Shown here in pieces: positions 45,951 through 56,459 of a stretch of 64,000 nt of DNA (position 1 is the first letter of the stretch; the number at the start of each line of letters is the position of its first letter). The DNA is taken from assembly GCA_942159475.1 (NCBI GenBank), contig OW804100.1, positions 9,068,127 to 9,132,126 on the forward strand. Reading direction: 5' to 3'. The notes below the pieces were generated by a model, which searched no databases, was not told where the DNA came from, and was given only the letters and a program-made list of their open reading frames with translations. Position numbers and translations under genes: made by a program. This DNA comes from Sthenelais limicola. Taxonomy: Eukaryota; Annelida; Polychaeta; Phyllodocida; Sigalionidae.

Positions 45951-47583
45951 TTATCATACATTTTTATATCATAGGCCTACATATCATGGAACTATTTGAG
46001 TTCGCAAAAGTATATTAAAAGACTTCAATATTTTATCTTCAAGGACAGATGACCAAAAAGCAAAGACGCAAAAGTGTGAAGACAGAAAATGTATTCATAT
46101 GATAATAATCTATTCTTTATTTAGAAAACATATAATTTTACAAACAGGAGTCATGTCATGATGTGTCTGGTATCAGAACCAGTTCTTTCAACATTCCCCT
46201 TCGTGAAGGAAGATGAACTCTTCAGAGCAATACCTCAACTATTACGTAGTAATATTTTCAGATACAGTAAAATCTTTTCAGATACAGTAAACCCCAACTT
46301 AATTGATTACATCATTTAAAGCTGCACTCAGCACAACTATTTATCTCATTTTCCCTGAGCACATGAATTTATGGTCTTTCTCGAAATTTTCATATTTTGG
46401 TGTACTACAGAGATAAAAGGATTAACAGTGCATTGTGTTAGCTTCTTGATATACCCATCTAGGCAGTACTAATTTTCAGTTTCATAGAGGATTTCCTATG
46501 TTTAAGATCCATTGAAATTCGTGAGGTTTTGGTGTACACTGAATTGAATAATGTAGAAGATAAAACAAAGAACAAAAACATGGAAAACCTATCGTTGATA
46601 TATTGCATGGGAACATTACCCATCCTTTAAATTAACTTTGATGCAAAGTTACTGTACACCTAGTGAAAACGTGCCTTGGTGAGAAGATATCGTTTGATTC
46701 CTTGCAATACTTCATACACTGCTAATGATTAGCTCAGAGTGTACTATTATTCTTATATTTATATCCAATACGATTAGTTCTTTTTTGCGTTCCAGCAGAT
46801 TTCTACTTTTTTAGTTTCGTGTAATTCAAGCATTTAACTTAACTGCTTGTGTTGCCTTGATGAATACTACGAAGACATTAGCATTGATCGCTTGCTATAT
46901 TGGGAATTTGTGGTCTCTCGGGGGGTGGCTAAGACACTCATCTCCCTTAAATATTCATTTTTTAAAGTTGAAAATTCGTGGTTGTACTATCCATCAATTT
47001 AATTGCAGTGTTTATTCTTCCTAAAGTTGGGCCAATATTATTACAAATATTTGCCTTGTTATTTGACAGTGTGACGTGTACAGAATAAAAAAATCTGAAA
47101 AAACACATTAACGAGTCATGACACAGACTAATATATATTGCATAGACTAATATATATTATTGTATAAAAGAATCAAATTGATATTTCTTTCAGTGGGAGT
47201 AAAAATGATTACCATGGTCGTTGGTGATTTTAAATTGGTCACATTGGTGTATATTTAAGAGCGTTGCTAGAATTTGAATATTTATTGGACGAGATTGCAC
47301 AGCAATTGAGTCCCAATAAATATTTAATTACTAGTACCGAGTTCCATTCACTATTTAAAATATGCCCTAAGCATAGAACAATATTGAAATATAAACTTTT
47401 TTTTTAAAGTTTTGAATCGTCATAATAACACTAAAAGCTAAAATAAACCCTGTCAAGTTACACAAAACATAAAAATAATATCAACAATTATATACGACCC
47501 GTACATTACACTTGGTAGGCTGGTGAGGTTTGCAGGTAATATATACTGTGTAACATAGCACCGATAATAGTTAACACCTTCTC
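45951..47583. other. Convergent 3' ends of the desaturase and GTSF1
   Basis: The desaturase (plus) and GTSF1 (minus) run tail to tail with 1.6 kb between stop codons. AATAAA on the plus strand is at 47084-47089. On the minus strand a signal (TTTATT in plus-strand reading) lies at 47281-47286. An end of the GTTCCATTC MITE family lies at about 47275-47355. No additional exon was seen. Confidence 0.4.
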
Positions 47584-50472
47584 TCAGATCCTGCCGAAAT
47601 AGATTCCCCGACCCACACCACTGGACACGAGACCCCGTCCGATGCCTGGCTTTAGAGCTGCTGTTCTGTTTCTTCCAGATGAGAGGAGACCTCGCCCTGC
47701 CAAAGAGTACAATTTAGATATGCATAGCAAGTATTGGAAAATGACATTCAGAAATGTGTTATACTATACGAACCGAATCATGCATGAATCCAAAAGTGAC
47801 AATAGTTTTTCTTTGTACATAAACATTTTGACCATTTTGAGATTTTACGTTAAGAAATTAGCTATCTAATTCAATCATCATTTTCCGTTGCAAGATTTTG
47901 CATCATAGATCCCTAAATTGTGATGCGGACATTTTACCTATACATAAATATATATATATATACATGCATTTGGAAATGGGAGAGTGCACATGCCAACAAG
48001 TGATGACGAATTATGTGGGTTGGGACCAATTTTTATTGATTGATTAGTATCACTTTCATTTCTCCATGAACGTCAAGTTAAATGCTGGCTGCAAACATGT
48101 TCGCCTTTTAATCACTAATTGGGACCTGTGTGGATTTTACACTAAGCGACAATGATGACAATAACGTTAACAAAATTCGAGAGGATTGGATATTATACGG
48201 AATACAGAACACTTGCAATGCACGGGATTCATACTCAAACACTCACCTCCACTTGTATAGCGAAGTAAGCCTCGTCCTCGCCCTTGGTCAGGTTGCGACA
48301 CAACATTTCTCTTGTCAGGATTTGGGCAGAATTCAGAGTCTTGATCGCATACAACGGATGAACTAATCTCAGGTTCACCAGGGGATGTGTCAGTGTCATT
48401 GATCTCCTTCTTTAACTTTGAGGTAGCAATGGAAAAGATTTGCGGCTGTGTCTTGGGTACTCGACAAGGCATTTGTGAATTGATATATTTCATACGTCCA
48501 AGTCCAACATTCGAACTACAAGATGACTTTTCACTAACAATGCTTTCTCTGTCTGAATCCGACCCTACGATGTCTGCAGTCTGATGCATATCAGATGTAT
48601 GAAACTCGTGCCTGGAATTGTGCACATGTGTTGGTAGTGAAGCATCAACACTTCGGCCAGATGGTATCATAGCATTGTCACCCCTATAGCAAGTGACAAA
48701 CAGCAATAAATTAGAAAGATTTAGCATGGAATATCTAAGCTCAACGCAAAAACTACAAAATTGTCCACCTCTTATATTACAATTCTATATACTCCAATCC
48801 TTTCCATTCGACTGATATGTCTATACTAAGGGTTTCTACTCACAGTAGAAGTTAAAATTCCACATTTATGTATGAACCAAACTAAAAAGGGGCCACCATT
48901 AATTCATTGTTCCCTTATTTATATATGTAAATAATGTGTCCAATAGTGCTTGAAATCCCCCCACTGGCATTGTCCCCTATTAGATTAATACAAGTATCAA
49001 CAAGAAATAATGGTCATTATTGAAAAATGAAATCACCTTTTCCCTGGATCTTGAATTACTGGCGCTTGTCTCACTGACCCGTGGTTCTGATGAAGAACTA
49101 AGGCATCCTCTAGATAAATAGAAAGTAACACAGCATTATATATCAATTTCAGAAATGGGTTACCTAATACAGATTTTTGAGTAACATGTGTAGTGTTTGC
49201 GCCTCCAGGGGCAGCCCGTAATGGTAGTGCAAGCAGCGCACCAAGCCCACTATTGCTGCTGCCCCTGGGCTGACTTAGTTCTTGTCAGTCAGCTCAGAGG
49301 GCGTCCCCAGTCGGCACCCTTCAGATCCGGAGACGGATCCCCTAACTCCAGGGCCAGGGGTCCAGCACAGGATGGAACGAGGACGTCTCCTGGGGGGAAT
49401 GAGAGGACCGGTTTTGAGTGCCTACAGTACAGTGGGTACCTACGGTGTTAGCATCTATTTCCCCAGAAGAAAAGTGTCCTGCTTGTCTTTAGGTTGAGCC
49501 CTGTACAACCTGTCCGGCCTTATGGCATGCGTTGGTAATAAAGCTAGATGTAAGAATATTCCATTTTCTTGTTCTATTTCGAGTGCCGTCAAAACTCTCG
49601 TAAGCTCACAAACTCAGGGTTCATCACACATACATGTATATTAAATACCAATATAAATTGAATTATACACCAATACAATTTAAACAAAATTTTAAACAAT
49701 AACCTTCATCCCAATTTTCGTCATGTTCTGGTGTATGATGTTCAAAGACGGGAACACTAAGGTCTCCCGTCCGCATCTGCCCGTTTATTATTCGTATCTC
49801 TGCAACATAAAATAAATAGGAATTATCGGGTCGGGTACATGTGTATACAAGAAAATCTCATGCAATAAAATTAAACGAAGTAAAGAAATATTTTCCAAAT
49901 GAGACTTGACTTTTCCATTCTCTGATCTGCCAATATTGGAAACAAAGAGTCTATATATATATGGACTTTTCAATGTGCGATGAATATGGATTACGCAGCT
50001 GTCATGGTTAGAGCTATTCCACATTCTTCCATCCATGAAAAGCCAATTCTCATTAATAACTCAAAATATAATGACTAAATGTACTTACTGTTGTACAAGT
50101 CTTGATCAAGAACTTCCCTGCTCGGGCAATTCGCTAAATGCATGGATAATTCCGCTTTTGGAACGATGTGTGTGGCATTGAAACTACACGTGGCCAAATC
50201 ATCCCCGGCATAATTCTGCAAAGATTGTAATTTTATTAATGATGACTACCAGTACTCGATTAGATGTTTTACCTTTATTAACGAATATTTGGAGAAATTA
50301 TTGGATAAAATATCGGAGTATCACTGTTATACATCAATGTATATTACATAATAAAAAAATTGCTTACGCGGCGACATTTCATAAGGTGATGTTGGAATCG
50401 TCCTGCAGAAATCAAGTGTTCTCTATTGAAGGGGCACTGCATCAGATCGTGCCGACTGCTGGGGGCCGCCAT
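47584..50472 (-). CDS. GTSF1: GTSF1-like PIWI cofactor with two CHHC zinc fingers and an RG-rich tail (6 exons)
   Basis: GTSF1/Asterix proteins bind PIWI-piRNA complexes and are needed for transposon silencing in the germline. Coding exons on the minus strand: 50472-50368, 50215-50089, 49799-49704, 49109-49037, 48683-48247, 47696-47584. All are GT-AG and phase-consistent, giving 316 residues against 167 in human. Finger 1 is C13-x5-H19-x9-H29-x3-C33 (CPFNREH...) and finger 2 is C45-x5-H51-x9-H61-x3-C65 (LATCSFNATH), the exact CHHC spacing. An acidic segment with one Trp (DENWDEE, W107) follows, as in the PIWI-binding region of the family. The long tail is Ser-rich and ends with repeated RG motifs (GRGRGLL, GGRGLL, GIGRGL, GVGRGI). 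The start is the first ATG after an acceptor (CTTGTAG) at about 50475. Finger 1 is on a 105-bp exon whose antisense strand carries a longer spurious frame. Confidence 0.92.
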
Positions 50473-50476
50473 ATCT
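50368..50476 (-). other. GTSF1: GTSF1 exon encoding CHHC finger 1 and the start codon
   Basis: This 35-codon exon reads MAAPSSRHDLMQCPFN... and ends KCRR before a GTAAGC donor, in phase 0. The next exon opens NYAGDD, matching the CRKNHPD-type junction between the two fingers in known GTSF1. The start context lies within AGATATGGCGGCC. Confidence 0.9.
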
Positions 50477-50807
50477 ACAAGAGTAGGACACATTATATTG
50501 GATTAGAAGAGAGTAATGAGACGTCATTAGAAAAGGTTGAGGGCATTGACAACAGTATACACCATAGGACATCGTGGGTTAACTTTACATTGGCTGCACA
50601 TGCATTAGTTGCTCCAAAGATAACCGCGCCTAGTATTAAGTCGGTTCCGCTGAGCTAGGTAGGAAGGGGTAGAAAGACATAGGCTACGGCAACAGGTTTT
50701 ATTACAGTAAGAATACCATAGTGTGGAGTAATAAGAGGTGGACAAATCTTACCGAGTAAGCCCAGAAGCAAAGAGGCCGTAGGCCGAGTTGCTTCTGGGC
50801 TTACGAG
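50477..50807. other. GTSF1: Upstream region of GTSF1
   Basis: Holds the probable 3' end of a 5'-UTR intron (acceptor at about 50475) and the palindromic pair GTAAGCCCAGAAGC...GCTTCTGGGCTTAC at 50756-50801. No coding exon was seen. Confidence 0.35.
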
Positions 50808-50954
50808 GTGACTATTGTTCACCAAGTACTTTACACTGTGGTTTTCTTGCTTTTATTCCACGATTTCATGTAAAAAAACAGAATTACAAGCATAAGCTTG
50901 TGTAAAGCGGGTTTTTAATTATTCGAATTAAATATAATTGTAATTATAAGAGAG

Positions 50955-50986
<32 letters not shown>

Positions 50987-51755
50987 GGAGAGAAAGAGGG
51001 AGAGAAAGAGGGAGAGAAAGAGAGCGGGAAAAATATCTATTTTCCAGGGCTGAGAAACCATTTTAAAAAAAAAAATCCAAGGCAATTTGCCTATAGCAAC
51101 GCAGTAGGCGTCCAATCACGCAATTACGTAGAGGAGCAAGAGGAGGAGCAAGAGAAAGAGAGAGGAGTAGGAGGAGGACACCACTTGTCAACCCTAGGCC
51201 TTTTAGTACATAGTCTATAGAAGGCCTATAGAAGGATTATAGGAGGAGGAGAAAGAGTGTTTGACGACGAAGTAGGGGTCCTATCACGCAATCGAACGCA
51301 AAACTACCAGTTCAGCTGCAAAACGCAGCACCAAACCCTACCTGTGCCTACCGAGATCAAAACTAAGCCTACGATAAGCTTACATAGGAGAAATAACATG
51401 AGAAATCTGGGGAAATCTGTAAGTAGTATATGTCATTTTAGGATTGCACCGTAACAGACTGGCTCCCGGCAGACCTCTATGTCAACGCGTCCCGTGCGCT
51501 GGAATTGCACCGCACTCGGATTTCCCTTAGATCCACGATACTTTACTCTCACAACCAGTGTCAGTGAAGTATTTTTGGCTCAGTCACATGCCCACGCCCC
51601 TAGCTAGCATCGCATTATTGTATCTAATATGCCTCTAGTATCGTCTGCGCGGAATGTTTGACAAGAAAGCATGGAAATGCTGATTTTTTTTTTTCATGAA
51701 TCATGGAATAAAAGCAAGAATACCAAAGTGTGAAGTACTTGGTGAACAATAGTCA
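50808..51755. mobile_element. Foldback element with ~60 bp inverted arms, enclosing another repeat
   Basis: The left arm, 50808-50872 (GACTATTGTTCACCAAGTAC...TTTTATTCCACGATTTCATG), is repeated inverted at 51690-51755 (CATGAATCATGGAATAAAAG...GTACTTGGTGAACAATAGTC). The interior contains a purine-rich tract and a copy of the dispersed repeat also found at 8222-8550. No transposase frame. Confidence 0.65.
51101..51444 (+). repeat. Dispersed repeat, copy B (partner at 8222-8550)
   Basis: It shares GCAGTAGGCGTCC, TAGTCTATAGAAGG, GACGACGAAGTAGG, GCTTACGATAAGCTTACA and AGTAGTA(C/T)ATGTCATTT with the copy at 8222, in the same order and spacing. Both copies contain a GGA/GAGA-rich tract at the same internal place. 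Confidence 0.75.
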
Positions 51756-52375
51756 CCTTTCAATAGGAGTTATACAAATTCGGATTTGGTAACTAGTGGA
51801 GAGGTGTCAAAGCAGAGGGTCATGGGTAAATTTGACCGGAACTGGGGCCAAGCCACCTGTGTTTACATTATGTGGGTGCAGGTTCCAATGGACGCAGAGA
51901 GAGACTCTGAATAAGAATAAAAGTCATTTTAGAGGCAGAAAAACATCTAATATTGCCACCAAACTTGAGGATATATGAGACAACAAAATGCCCTATTGTT
52001 ATATAGGCGTATAAGCCTCCCCCACACCTTCATATTAATTTATTTTCCTTAGATAATTAAGGTTCTGCACCAGTGTTATATTATGAAGATTTGGTGGTGA
52101 TCTTGGATATGAAATAGTTGTAGAATTATTGTAGGAAAATAAGAAGTATAAAGAAGAAGGCTTTGATCCTAAGATCTAGAATGAATCTTTATTGTAGTAT
52201 AAGCATACAGGTGGGTGCTTGGTCCATGTGGCTATTGCTGGTTGGTTGAATATTAAGTAGGTGAGGGTGCTACCTGAGCCTTCACATCCTACCGTATTAT
52301 TGCAATAAATTCCTGGATAATGGTGCCTTATGGATGATGGACATGTTACTTAATTAGGCTAATAAATATACTTAT

Positions 52376-52480
52376 AACAAGACAACATACTACTGCCAAT
52401 TGCTATAGTATCTTTTGATACAAGGAAGCTCAGCTGATTAGCGTAACTGTTCATTTACTTTCTGCTTTCACTATTTTTAT
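52376..52480 (+). repeat. Dispersed ~105 bp repeat, partner at 8727-8840
   Basis: The shared words CAAGACAACA(C/T)ACTACTGCC and ATTGCTATAGTATCTTT(C/T)G, then AGCTGATT, are collinear. In both places this block lies downstream of the 8222/51101 repeat, at 0.2 kb in one and 0.9 kb in the other, so it may be part of one longer element. Confidence 0.65.
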
Positions 52481-52608
52481 ATACATTTCCTAATAAAAAG
52501 TGAAAAAACTCAATCCAACACCTCTCTTTTCAACCAAGTAATAATCTCACCTGAATTGAAACTTAATCGGTTGGCAGCACCCCTCCCAACATTTATATAC
52601 ATTTATTC

Positions 52609-52866
52609 CATAGTCCATTGTAAAAGTTGAGATAGTCCATTGTAAAAGTTGAGATAGTCCATACACGAATACACGGTTCCGTTCTGAGCATGTGCATTCG
52701 CCAAAAATGAGTCAATAAAGGCACATGGCTAATATGAATATTAATTAGTAGTAGTCAGCTGACTACGAATGCGCATGCTCAGAACGGAACCGTGCATTCG
52801 TGTATGGTAAAAGTGGAGATAGTCCATTGTAAAAGTGGAGATAGTCCATTGTAAAAGTCGAGATAG
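52609..52866. repeat. ~24-bp tandem repeat interrupted by a palindromic element
   Basis: Units reading ATAGTCCATTGTAAAAGT(T/G)GAG lie in the same orientation on both sides (about 52609-52660 and 52803-52866). Between them is an inverted repeat whose arms are CATACACGAATACACGGTTC... (about 52659-52705) and ...GAACCGTGCATTCGTGTATG (about 52757-52806). This looks like an insertion into a minisatellite. Confidence 0.65.
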
Positions 52867-53177
52867 AAATAAATAAATAAATAAAAAAAAAAACAATTTC
52901 TTTTTTTGTCAAATTGTCAGCGCGGCCCACTGGCTCACCTGTGGCGGTGACGCACAATAATAATACACAATGGTACAGATTCACAATCACTGGCTATGCA
53001 AAGTCCCCTTTAGAATCAGTCAAGAGTCATTCTGTCAATCACATAAACAAAACAATTATACGCTCCACTGCACTCAACCCACCTCACTCATTGTCCCGAA
53101 ATAAGAGTAACGTGACAGTGCCACTAATAGGTGGAGTAACCGGCTCTGCATGGCCTCACATGGGGGGAGGGTTACTC

Positions 53178-53202
53178 ACCGCCCCCCCCCCCCCCCCCCC
53201 CT
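53178..53202 (+). repeat. Poly-C tract
   Basis: An almost uninterrupted run of C. A second C run lies at about 53557-53577. Such runs are prone to sequencing and assembly length errors. Confidence 0.8.
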
Positions 53203-54120
53203 GTGAAAATTTTAAAAACACTGCTACAAAATTGTGCAATATAGTGCATTTTGAGAATAATATTTGGCTAACTTTGAAGTCCATGATTTGTAGGGTTTTT
53301 GAATGGAAATGATAAATGAAACTTGAATACATTCGTATATCCCCTTAATTAAGCAACCATCACTCACTCTCCCAGATATTGTGCTCTCCCATTGTGAGGG
53401 GTGGCGTTGGGGCAACGGGGGACATTTTTATTTGCTTCCATTATCAGCCACATCGGCCCTTCCGTAGCTTTCCGTCTAAGGACTGGACCCTACCGTCGGG
53501 AGCCTGCTGAGGCCCTTCCGTCCCTGATGTCCTGGGGCTGGGGCCCTAACGTCCGACCCCCCCCCCCCCCCCCCCCCAATACAGACGACCGATAACATTA
53601 TTCATTAACGTCATAGGTACGAGGGTTTGTCCCATAGCTAGCTCAACAACACCTATTATCGCTCAGACATTCAGTACGAGGAAACGTTATTATTGTATTA
53701 AATAGAATGCTGGACTTCTTTAAATCAATCGTGAAAACAGTGCTACTAACCCCCACTGCAGGTTTTTTTTCGTGAACGACAATACTATTTGAGAAAAAAC
53801 TTACTTTATGGGACATGGAGTTCAATCGAGCCAGTTCGCAGTTTGCTGTAGGGAAGTCGGCAGAAGGGGGCACCACTAGAGCACCAGCCACACCACCTGG
53901 TGCCGTCCACGTGCATTGATAGCTTTTGTATGGAAAGCCATTTATGTACATATCGCCAATCCGTAAAAAAGGACTAGCAGAAATCCTGTTCAGCATTATA
54001 CAGTTGCTGTTCAGCAGTACACAGGGCCGGGATGGTAGCCTACCGCGGCCGTGGTAGGCTTCTGCCCTGCTGATCAGCAACACGTCTCTTGTCTAGGGCT
54101 CCTGAGGGGGGTATTTAATA

Positions 54121-54362
54121 TCTCTTGTCGCTACCAAGAGACAGCAATTGTCATTTGTCACTAAGAAAATTCTTTTGTCGTTTGTCACTATATTTTTGTA
54201 AAACAGCTGAACTTTTGTTGCTAAGGACTATTAAGGTCTTTGTCGATTTGTTAGGCTAAGAAAGTGTCTTTGTCGTTTGTCACTAGCTGCCTTTGAAATT
54301 TGTCAATCTAAGAAAGGGCCACGTTGATTTGTCCCATTAAGGCCTCAAGAGCCCTTTGTCTC
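54121..54362 (+). repeat. Degenerate minisatellite of TTTGTCGTTTGTCACTAAG-like units
   Basis: (T)TTGTC(G/A)(T/A)TTGTCACTA and TAAGAAA(G/A) words recur roughly every 25-50 bp. No coding frame spans it. Confidence 0.55.
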
Positions 54363-54438
54363 AGTTGCGGGATAGGAACTGATCAGCAATATTCATTCCT
54401 GAATAACCTTTTTTTAAGAATTAAAAGAATAGTTAATT

Positions 54439-55281
54439 CCTAAAATGTAACTTTGGGGAAGAATAGGAAATTTTAAAGTGCGGGTTAATTGGGGGCTATC
54501 CCGCAGCTGAACAGCAAATAAAATTCCTAGTCCGCACGCTTTTTCTATGACTATTCTTACCTCTGCTTTTCTGATCAGCATCCCAATCTTCCTGTCTTAG
54601 AGTTATGGCTTTCCATACTATAGGCTCACATGCAGGATAGGAGCTAGCAATATTCATTCCTGAATAGCATTTAAGGAATAATAATTTATTAATGCAAGGC
54701 CTATGCTCCTCAAATAACTTTTTGGAAGAATAGGAAGAATGCAGGTCAGGGGCTATCCCGCAGCCGAACAGGAATTAAAATTCCCAGTCCGCACGCTTTT
54801 TCTATGACTATTCTTACTTTTGTATTCCTGATCAGCATGCTAATCTTGCCGTTTTAGAGTTATGGTGATATGTACATAAGAGGCTAATGCTTGATAATCG
54901 TGATCAGGAAATGTGCATGAAGGCTGAACAGGTGCGGGGTGGCACGTTATAAATTTACAACATTGCTGAACAGCAAAACGTTCTGCGGAATGGCGCCCAA
55001 GCCGGGGAAGAATAGGAGAAGCATGATGCTGTTCTTCAGGAATTATTAATGGCTGGACAGGATCTATGAAACTGGAAGATTAGCTAATTCCTAAAATGTA
55101 ATTTTTTGGAAGAATAGGGAGAGTGCGGGTTGGGTGCTATCCCACAGCTGAACAGGAAATAAAATTCCTAGTCCGCACGCTTTTTCTATGGCTATTCTTA
55201 CTTCATTATTGCTGATCAGCATCCTAATCTTCCCATTTTAGAGTTATGGCGATGTGAACATAAATGGCTTTCCATACTTTT
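54439..55281 (+). repeat. Three copies of a ~170 bp repeat with TCCGCACGCTTTTTCTATG core
   Basis: Copies lie at about 54439-54610, 54708-54880 and 55090-55281. Each contains GGCTATCCC(G/A)CAGC(T/C)GAACAG, AGTCCGCACGCTTTTTCTATG, CTATTCTTAC and TTAGAGTTATGG in order. Spacing between copies is unequal (271 and 380 bp). Confidence 0.7.
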
Positions 55282-55486
55282 GTTTGTGTACCAATAACTA
55301 CCAAGTAGCCTACCAATGCATTATTATTTTGACATTATCCCCGAAAAAATATTGTCTAAAAGCCACACCTTGCCCGAAGAAACATGTTATAAATTCTACC
55401 CTCTAATCCCTGGTAATCTTGCTATATTATAAAAAAAGGTTTTAAATGTAGGCCTATAACTAGATGTAGGCTAGCTATAGCTTGTG

Positions 55487-56459
55487 TTCCACATATAAGG
55501 CAAACGACCAACAAAAGACGACCGACAATCGGTCACCGACAATCGTGCATGTGGATACCGGGTCACCGACAATCGGTGACCTGGTGGATCGGTGGCTTGT
55601 CGGTGACCCCTCCCGACAAGTTCTAAAATTTTAGAACTTGTCGGGAGGGGTGACCGATTGTTGTGACCCTAAATTTTTGTTGGGACCCTAAATTAATTCT
55701 TTTTCCCTGTTATTTTGGCGAAACCAAAGGTGCTTATGATCTTGATGAGCCTCCTGTTCACTTCTGTGAAGTTTAGAATATATTTGTACATTTATTTTTA
55801 TTGTTTAAATTGATTTATACCGAATATAGGTTTCAATATATTTCCATATATGTTCTTTGTGTATAATGATATAACTAATTATAGTGGCGAAGGTAACTAT
55901 CAATGTTGAATAATATGGAGATCGATCAAAGAATAATAGCAACAATGATATAAGTAAAGTCTCACAAATAAATCCAGTTTCGTCACAGAAGTACAAGAGC
56001 TATTTAACTTAATATTTCTTTAATCAAATATACCGAATATATAGGTTTTCCATACATGTTCTTTGTGTATAATGTTTTGCCTGCTCTTTATTTAACTTTG
56101 GGTTACTTGTCATTGTGGAAATATGCATACTTTATTAATGTCATTTCTATTCTATATTTTAATACTTGTATGCGTTATGAGATAAACGGTGATTACTAAT
56201 ATGTTTATTTTACCAATGGTACCAGAGTAGAAAGATTTCCCGTTTTAAATAAGATCCTTCCAAAACTTAGCCAGCTTGGCAGAACAATTTAATCTCTTGT
56301 GCTGACCAATTGTCGGTGACCAAAATAGCCACTTTTTGTTGTGCATGTAAATACCGGGGACCGACAATCGGTACCCTGTCATTGTCGGTCACCTCTGTCG
56401 GTCCCCCTGTGCCCCTTTTGTCGGTCGTCTTTTGTCGGTTGTTTGCCTTGTATGTGGAA
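55487..56459. mobile_element. Complete-looking ~970 bp DNA element with long terminal inverted repeats
   Basis: The left end TTCCACATATAAGGCAAACG and the reverse complement of the right end TTCCACATACAAGGCAAACA match. The inverted similarity continues through CCAACAAAAGACGACCGACA. Next to the left end is a palindrome around TTCTAAAATTTTAGAA with arms CTCCCGACAAG/CTTGTCGGGAG. The interior is AT-rich with no transposase frame, so this is non-autonomous. Confidence 0.7.

Noticed and set aside
50239..50658. 139-codon plus-strand frame
   Set aside because: It is antisense to the GTSF1 exon carrying CHHC finger 1 and has no recognisable family.
53643..54083. 146-codon minus frame ending MSHK before a GTAAGT donor, considered as the GTSF1 first coding exon
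   Set aside because: It has no zinc ligands, and a better first coding exon with a canonical CHHC finger was found at 50472-50368. It could at most be an untranslated exon.
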